A DNA stretch of 64,000 nucleotides. Origin: Nymphaea colorata (lineage: Eukaryota > Streptophyta > Magnoliopsida > Nymphaeales > Nymphaeaceae). Positions 58,151 to 64,000 of the stretch are shown in pieces. The stretch covers positions 16,466,464 through 16,530,463 of the forward strand of contig NC_045143.1 of NCBI RefSeq assembly GCF_008831285.2, in the 5' to 3' direction. Under the pieces are notes generated by a model. The model was not told where the DNA came from, searched no databases, and worked only from the letters and a program-made list of their open reading frames with translations. Numbering within the stretch: the stretch's first letter is position 1; each line of letters starts with the position of its first letter. A program made the translations under genes and the position numbers.

Positions 58151-60339
58151 TCAATGCTTGGGCTTTAGATCTTTCACGATTGTCACAGGACAAGATGCAT
58201 TTGACAGAACATAATTGGAAACACTTCCAAGCAAGATCCTGCACATTAGAAAAAATTAGAGTGAAAAAAGGAGTGACTATTTGTTAATTAATTTTGAAGC
58301 ATCTGATAAAAAGAAAATCTTGGATAAAGATAACCAATTAGATTTTTAGACTAAAATTGCTATTGTCTGCAGCAAAAGATATTGCTTCTGTCAAAGATCC
58401 ATTTCAACAATAAAGTAGAAGTAACTACACCAAACAGCAGCACATCTATGCCATCGGTTGCAATTCATAGCTGTAGCAGTGAGAAGGAAAAAATCCACGT
58501 CTGTGTAGATTGTTTGTGTATCTTGCCTAAACATAGACTGCAAAGCTTGCTGATGTTACTGGCAAATACAAATGGCAAAATAGAAACCTACTGACACCAG
58601 ATGAGCTACCTTTCAACCCGTATGTGTTCTATCCATTATTTTCTTAAATTTCTTCACAACAGCTAATTCAACATCTCTTTGTTGGCATCATCGATAACTC
58701 AACATTTCAGTTTTCACAAGTCCCAATTCATCAGGATCACCAGAAAATGTGAAACCATTATCATCAGACCCTGAAGGTCAGCATATTTTTCCTGGGCACT
58801 AAGTATATACACACACAAACACACCCTTTGAAATCATCTACCTTACTCCTTTTGGTGTCAAACGGGTTGCAGGCATCCCATGAGATTTACCAACTGTTCT
58901 TCACAAATCTCGACATAATTTCAGCATGTCACAGACTAAGTGACAGTTGAACTCCAATGTGCCAATAGATGGGATAATGGCTGTATGACCATATAAGACA
59001 ATATAGAGGCACCTCCTCATTTCATCCTCATAGTTAATCACTTACTTTTTTTTATCCATGTGTTAACGGAAAACAATGACGACCATCATTAATAAAAAAA
59101 CCTGCTTCTATCAATGGATACCAATGGTGAATTTGCACCTTCAGGGATATAGGGGCGTACTGCGTACCACATCATTAGCACATTGAATTTTTGGGTCACA
59201 GACAACCGTACGATTTCTATTCGATCCAAATTGCCAACAAGAAGGTAATCCATCTCATGACATCTCTAAATGAATCAAGCCAAAGCAGACAATGCATGCC
59301 CTAACATGGGTCAGATGGCCCGAATCAGTTTATTCCATGTCTGACCATGACCCACGGATTAAATCTGGATCTTGCAATTGTACCTCACTCCATGTATAGA
59401 CTCAAGTCTACCGTCTTCTCTAAGATAGACCTGGTAACAGAGTTAATCTTGATCCACTTACCTGCCGAACCATCACAAATCAGACTCATGCCTAACCAAA
59501 TTCAGAGTCACAGGTTTTACAAATGGAGTCGAAGACTCTTGGAGTTTTTAAATTCCCTCATCCGTCCAAGAGATCTGGCTGAACGGAGTATTGGTCCCTA
59601 TCGTGCATTACACTCACATATAAGTAATCCTCTTGCCCTAGGTGAGCATGAATTTGAATGTGATCGCGTTCCAGAAAAGAGATTAACCGGAAATTTCCAG
59701 CGTACTAGCAATGAAATTTCAATCTTAGACATATCTCATGATGGTGCACCAGAAGAGGCAAACCCATGAAGTTTGATATTCTTTCACTGAGATCAATCAG
59801 ATGTCTACATGAAGGCACCCTACCAACAGATGATCAAAAGAAGGAATGGCAAATTTTCCACTTTACATTCAGAAAACTTACACAAAAAAAGAGAGAGAAA
59901 AAGGAGAGATTTCTCACCTTTGGATCTGTCCTAGACCTCGGCTGCCCATCACCAAGGAATCAAGCTTCAGATCGCCCACCGCATCACAGAGCTTCTCCCT
60001 CGGATCCCCCCAATATATTTTCGTCACGATCGTCACCTAACAATCCACCACCACCAATCAGCCACGAGTCCAAAGAACCCACAAGTGAAGAACAACACGA
60101 GAGGAAGAAAACCAATGAAAGATAAACCAAAGAAAACAGAGAGATAGAGAGAAGAGACACAAACTTCTTTCTGCCTCGCAGCCGTATCAAGCATGTCCAA
60201 GACCTCTGCGTCGATTGCGACATCGTACTGCTTCATCGAACTAGCATCTCTGAACTCCGTCAGAGGAATCAATGCTGTTCTCGGGAACAAATAGACCACC
60301 ATGACCAAAATCATCTTAAACTAGTCCGATCAAAACGAG

Positions 60340-60388
<49 letters not shown>

Positions 60389-60572
60389 CATGGGTGGCTT
60401 ACGGGATCCGCACTGCGCCCAGAGGACGTTGCGCACCTCGTCTCCCTTGCTGGGCTTCACGTGGATGAGCAGAAGCATATCTCCCTTCTGCATCAGGTTG
60501 TCAACCGCCCACTGCAGCGCCATCTTACTGCTCTTCGAGTAGTCCAGCGCCACCCCAACCTTCCGTTCACCC

Positions 60573-60577
<5 letters not shown>
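58151..60577 (-). CDS. Universal stress protein, plant single-domain USP (ATP-binding type)
   Basis: Four exons: 60403-60577, 60165-60274, 59918-60036, 58151-58238. GT/AG throughout and in phase, 163 residues, the usual size. One intron is long (58239-59917, about 1.7 kb). The protein starts [20 protein letters not shown] with the first beta strand and its nucleotide-contacting Asp. Then [68 protein letters not shown] and [16 protein letters not shown]. The ATP-binding signature G-x2-G-x9-G-S is complete across exons three and four (GSRG ... LLGS). The end is [14 protein letters not shown]. USPs of this type bind ATP as dimers and act in stress signalling (hypoxia, drought, oxidative stress); the target here is unknown. 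The ATG is directly preceded by a GA repeat in the leader. Confidence 0.95.
60347..60387. repeat. (GA)n tract in intron 1 of the USP gene
   Basis: About 41 bases on the plus strand, hence a CU tract in the transcript, starting about 15 bases after the exon 1 donor site. Confidence 0.95.

Positions 60578-60606
<29 letters not shown>
60577..60606. repeat. (TC)n tract in the USP leader, touching the start codon
   Basis: About 30 bases of TC on the plus strand, i.e. a GA repeat in the mRNA ending at the ATG. Confidence 0.95.
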
Positions 60607-60608
<2 letters not shown>

Positions 60609-63452
60609 GCTGAAATAAAGACGGCAGGAGATAAGAGCTATTTGCCTGATATTCTTCGAGACGCCTCCTTTGTTGCTGCCCTCCTCTTCCTTCTAGCAAT
60701 TTGCAATTCCGTTTGCCTAAAAAAGGAGATCCTTCGCTGACATTCTCGCATCGCACAACCGGAGACCTGGCCCCCCTCCGTTGCTTTCAAGTATTCTTTG
60801 CCGGCCTCTGCTGCTTGTTGACGACTTTATGAAGTGCCTCACATTTCTAATATTCCCACATTTCTAATATTCTTGATACACTTGTGCTACCGACTATCGA
60901 ATAAGAAAGCAATCATATCAATGTCATGTGACTTTAATTTAAATATCAGATAAAACTTAGAAATACTTTTCTAATTTAAAATATGCGTTTCAACCTGCCG
61001 TCATTTAACTTGTGGGACCTAAAGAAATTCAGTTTATCTTGAGATCCTTTCTTGCTAGTTGATAATAATTTTCAAGTGACGCCCAGCTGTTTTACCCCAC
61101 TAGCCGCGTCATTGCCCCAAGCGCAAAGGCGGTTTCTCGGTCCCATGCAGTCCGATTGTCCAAGGGTCTTCTATGCCGATCATCATACTTTTCAGAAAAA
61201 TTTTGGTCGATTATAAAAGCCATTGCGTAAAAAAATGATGAAGTGTTTAAACTGTCAGTATGCACTATAAAAACATGAGTAAGGCGTCCTTTGCCATTGT
61301 GAAAGCCAAATGCACATTAAAAACAAAGCATCATCATTAGTTTTACTTGAACTGATCACATTCAAATAATATTTTTTCCAGAAAAAGATGTGCTTTCTTT
61401 TATCTTGAACAAGTAGAGCCGTCTTTGCTTTCTTTTACCTTGAACAATTAGAGCCCTCTTTCTTTGACATTTAGGAGAAACCATAGACGCCAATTGGATT
61501 TCAACGGTTTGAATACTGACCTTGATTAAATGAAACGGAATGGATCAATTCAAACGTATGGTCCGACCATGTTGCAGCAACATACAGATGCGTGGAAGCC
61601 TTGTCACTATTGAAATATGACTATTTCTGCCATGGAAATATGACTATATGAGGCTTCTGGGCCATGGTGCTGTCTCTTTTTGAGTCTCCGTTCTTGGCTC
61701 TACGGCTCTACCTTCACCGTCCTTTCACAATTCACACCAAGGAAACGTACAAGTTTATGTGGCGGCGACGATGCAGCCGTTTCAAATTTGCCGTTCTAAT
61801 TCTGGAGATGTAAACCGGTCGGGCCTCAGCTGAACGTGGATATAATTACTAGCTTCGACTGCCGAGATGTCTTATATTATAAGCTCCGAGGTCCATATAG
61901 AATACGGCATCACAGTTTGTTACTCATCTCCTAAGCAAGCTAAAATTTGGATTCCCAATCACATGAATTTTCCCTGGCATGTGGTCCCTTCAAAGTGAGA
62001 TTTGCTCATTTCAATTCACGCTAACTTGTAATGCAGGTTACTATTCCTTCTCTTTTCGGGGGCTGGAAATGCAAGGAGATTTTCCAACCGGTACTTGTTT
62101 TATAACTGAGTTAGACTCGGTCGGTTGTGAACTGGGCTCTACTCTAGATAACATTCATACACGTCTGAAACAGGTTTACTAAAGACCAGACAAAGTTGGT
62201 GCCCAGCTTACCACCCTTAGGTGGATGGCCCTTTCACTGAAACACGAATCAAGTTGGGTCTTGCGGCATTGAGACTTTCATGAAGTAACCAAATATTTTC
62301 AATAAACAATATGAATAGAAAAATGAGAAACAAGAATCAACGAAGAACTGAGATGGGAATATTGTTAATGGTTATCCTTAGGCCATTATTTTAAACTACT
62401 TTATTTTGTTAGATCAAACTGAAGGATTTTTCAAGTATGACAGCCCTTAACAGAACGAGTGTGGATTTTGATTTCTATGGGCACTAGGCCTTCAAAGGGA
62501 AGGGGTAGCTATTCTTTCATTGTAGAGTTAAATTGCCCAAAGCCCCGAGTGGCCATGTGGACCGATGAAAGAAGACAATGCCAACTGCGAGCCAACCCAC
62601 ATGCCTTAATGTTTAAAAAACGAGGCCAAATATATAAGGACAAAGATGCCTTTTTTCCGCAATTATGAATGGTCAGATGACGGTCATTCTACTAGCTTCT
62701 TCTGCGAATAAATTAGCTCAGATTGTTGTCTTGGCCTAAAAGTGAGTGGCTCTAAATCATAAAACAGAGATTTATCAAGAATTGAGAAAAGAAAGTGACA
62801 AAAACAAAAAATCGGTCCTTCTTATTTCATGAAAAAGAAAAAGGCAAAAGATGCTTTTATCAACCAATGGGTGCTAATGAAGAAGCTCATGGACTTTCCG
62901 AAGTCTATTATACGGTATGCATGCCGATCGTGAGGGAACCAAATTCTTAACCTTTTCCGATGCTTGAGTCTAACACACGAACTAGATCAGAGCTTGCTTG
63001 CATAATGGCCCTATCTCTGCTTCGCGTCTACCAGTGTATATGAACACCTACTATTATCAATTCTTTAGTACCATTTCCTTATTTCCACAAATACACCAAC
63101 ACTAAGAACGAAGGTTAACTTGGTTCTGATAAGCAAAATGCAGGCGAGATACGACCTCAACCAGAATATGGACCTTAGTCGATTGCACCTTTCCCTCGTC
63201 TCCCTCCAAGCATCTTCGAGAATAACAGCTGGATCATGAAACGCTTGATAGAATACAACAACAAAGTTTTACAGGACAACCCTAGGACTTCACATCATTA
63301 GTAAGACAAATTTTACAATCCGAGAGACACAGATGGATTATGACTGAGTCATTCATAAAGCAGCCATCAGAACTGTTCCACCCTGAGATATCAGTACCCT
63401 GACACCGACACAATTATTGCACGGGAAAATCACAGATCACAGAACTAGAATG
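60607..63452. other. 2.8-kb spacer
   Basis: Begins with the USP promoter side. It is AT-rich and no gene is recognised; short frames at 61979-62182 and 62459-62668 have no domain. The region below 63453 should be the Elongin-C 3' UTR. Confidence 0.45.
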
Positions 63453-63531
63453 TCATGTATGGAGATAATTAGCCGCCATCATCAACTCCAAAGTTATCTC
63501 AGGCTCAATGTGAAACTCCGTCTCCTTCCCA
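63453..63531 (-). CDS. ELC: Elongin-C, last exon (upstream exons not in the window)
   Basis: After an acceptor (TTTGTAG) the exon reads, from one base of a split codon, GKETEFHIEPEITLELMMAA then NYLHT and TGA. This is the C-terminus of plant Elongin-C, a Skp1-like BTB-fold protein; in animals it links BC-box proteins to cullin ubiquitin ligases and it is a partner in the Elongin transcription-elongation complex. The exon carries the last helices of the fold (the PEI/LELMMAANYL segment). Earlier exons expected to end near YWSLQYA are not found up to 64000, so the intron exceeds about 470 bases or the exon is isolated. It is shorter than the 60-residue limit of most ORF searches. Confidence 0.78.
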
Positions 63532-64000
63532 CTACAAAGAAAAGGAGGAGATCAGAATAACACATAGACATGATCAATATCTACACAGTGAACGATAATA
63601 ACAAAATTTCACCCGAAGATCTTGAGCGTGCGACTCTCAGCCATAGCTATCCATGGCAAAAAGAAATCAGCAACATGGAACCAAAGAAAGGTTTACAGAA
63701 ACCTATGTCGAAAGTTGAGGCATAAGAGTGAACATGAGATGCAAATTAAACATGTTCAGGCACCTCTCGTGTCTTCAACATGAGCATCCCATATGTACAC
63801 AATGATGAAGTGCTCAATGCGCTTTTGTTTCCCTAGCTCCTAAAAGATGGCAACATCAGATCTTGAATACTGCAGTACCCACATGGCAAGCGGATGTGGA
63901 AACATATAAAATGAAAAAATTACTGTTATCGTTGTATTTCAAAGTCCAAGATTCTAGTTGGTATAACCGAGAAGTGAAATAGGGAAAGCACATCTTCTAT
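63532..64000. other. Probable intron of the Elongin-C gene, with an unexplained exon-like stretch
   Basis: At about 63766-63839 (minus) an acceptor (CATCTTTTAG) is followed by an open stretch reading ELGKQKRIEHFIIVYIWDAH and VEDTRG, ending at a donor (AG then GTGCCTG). Its phase does not fit the Elongin-C exon, and I recognise no family. It could be an exon of another transcript, an alternative exon or chance. Confidence 0.35.

Noticed and set aside
59347-59769. 140-codon frame inside the long USP intron
   Set aside because: Opposite strand to the gene, no domain, average intron composition.

Overview
The window is nuclear DNA from a flowering plant. The evidence is spliced genes with GT/AG introns, plant-only families (RopGEF/PRONE, COPT copper transporters, UGTs with a PSPG box, a terpene synthase remnant, a class I small heat-shock protein, a plant-type USP), long AT-rich spacers, many (CT)n and (AT)n microsatellites and a Ty1/Copia retroelement. 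Coding exons are clearly more GC-rich than the spacers. I cannot name the species.

Layout. 0-1.4 kb: 3' end of a UDP-glycosyltransferase and its partly duplicated 3' flank. 1.9-2.5 kb: intron-less class I sHSP (minus). 2.5-7.6 kb: spacer. 7.6-9.2 kb: five-exon gene for an uncharacterised plant protein (plus). 9.2-12.6 kb: spacer. About 13-16.6 kb: GC/CT-rich non-coding block, probably transposon-derived. 16.6-17.0 kb: first COPT gene (minus). 18.6-23.07 kb: Copia element with 5' LTR, PBS, gag and pol, cut off in RNase H. 23.075-27.29 kb: first copy of a duplicated segment with a COPT gene. 27.3-28.2 kb: minus-strand gene made partly of duplicated exons. 28.18-28.79 kb: perfect 198-bp inverted repeat forming two divergent copies of one promoter and gene start. 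28.75-30.4 kb: UGT pseudogene whose 5' end is supplied by one arm of that repeat. 32.9-34.15 kb: triplicated AT-rich repeat next to a broken terpene synthase exon. 38.5-42.89 kb: second copy of the COPT segment. 44.0-44.6 kb: small four-helix membrane protein (minus). 48.0-50.7 kb: seven-exon RopGEF (minus). 52.57-52.8 kb: hairpin next to a tRNA-like segment. 58.15-60.58 kb: four-exon universal stress protein (minus). 63.45-63.53 kb: last exon of Elongin-C (minus).

The genes do not form one pathway. The main theme is local rearrangement: three COPT loci, two with identical coding regions inside a segment duplicated 15 kb apart; a Copia element truncated exactly at the edge of one copy; two related UGT loci 29 kb apart, one degraded; and an inverted duplication that has put another gene's promoter and first 14 codons in frame onto a UGT remnant. 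This last structure (27.3-30.4 kb) is the most unusual part of the window. All splice models were made by eye from frame, GT/AG signals and family conservation; no alignment or expression data were available.
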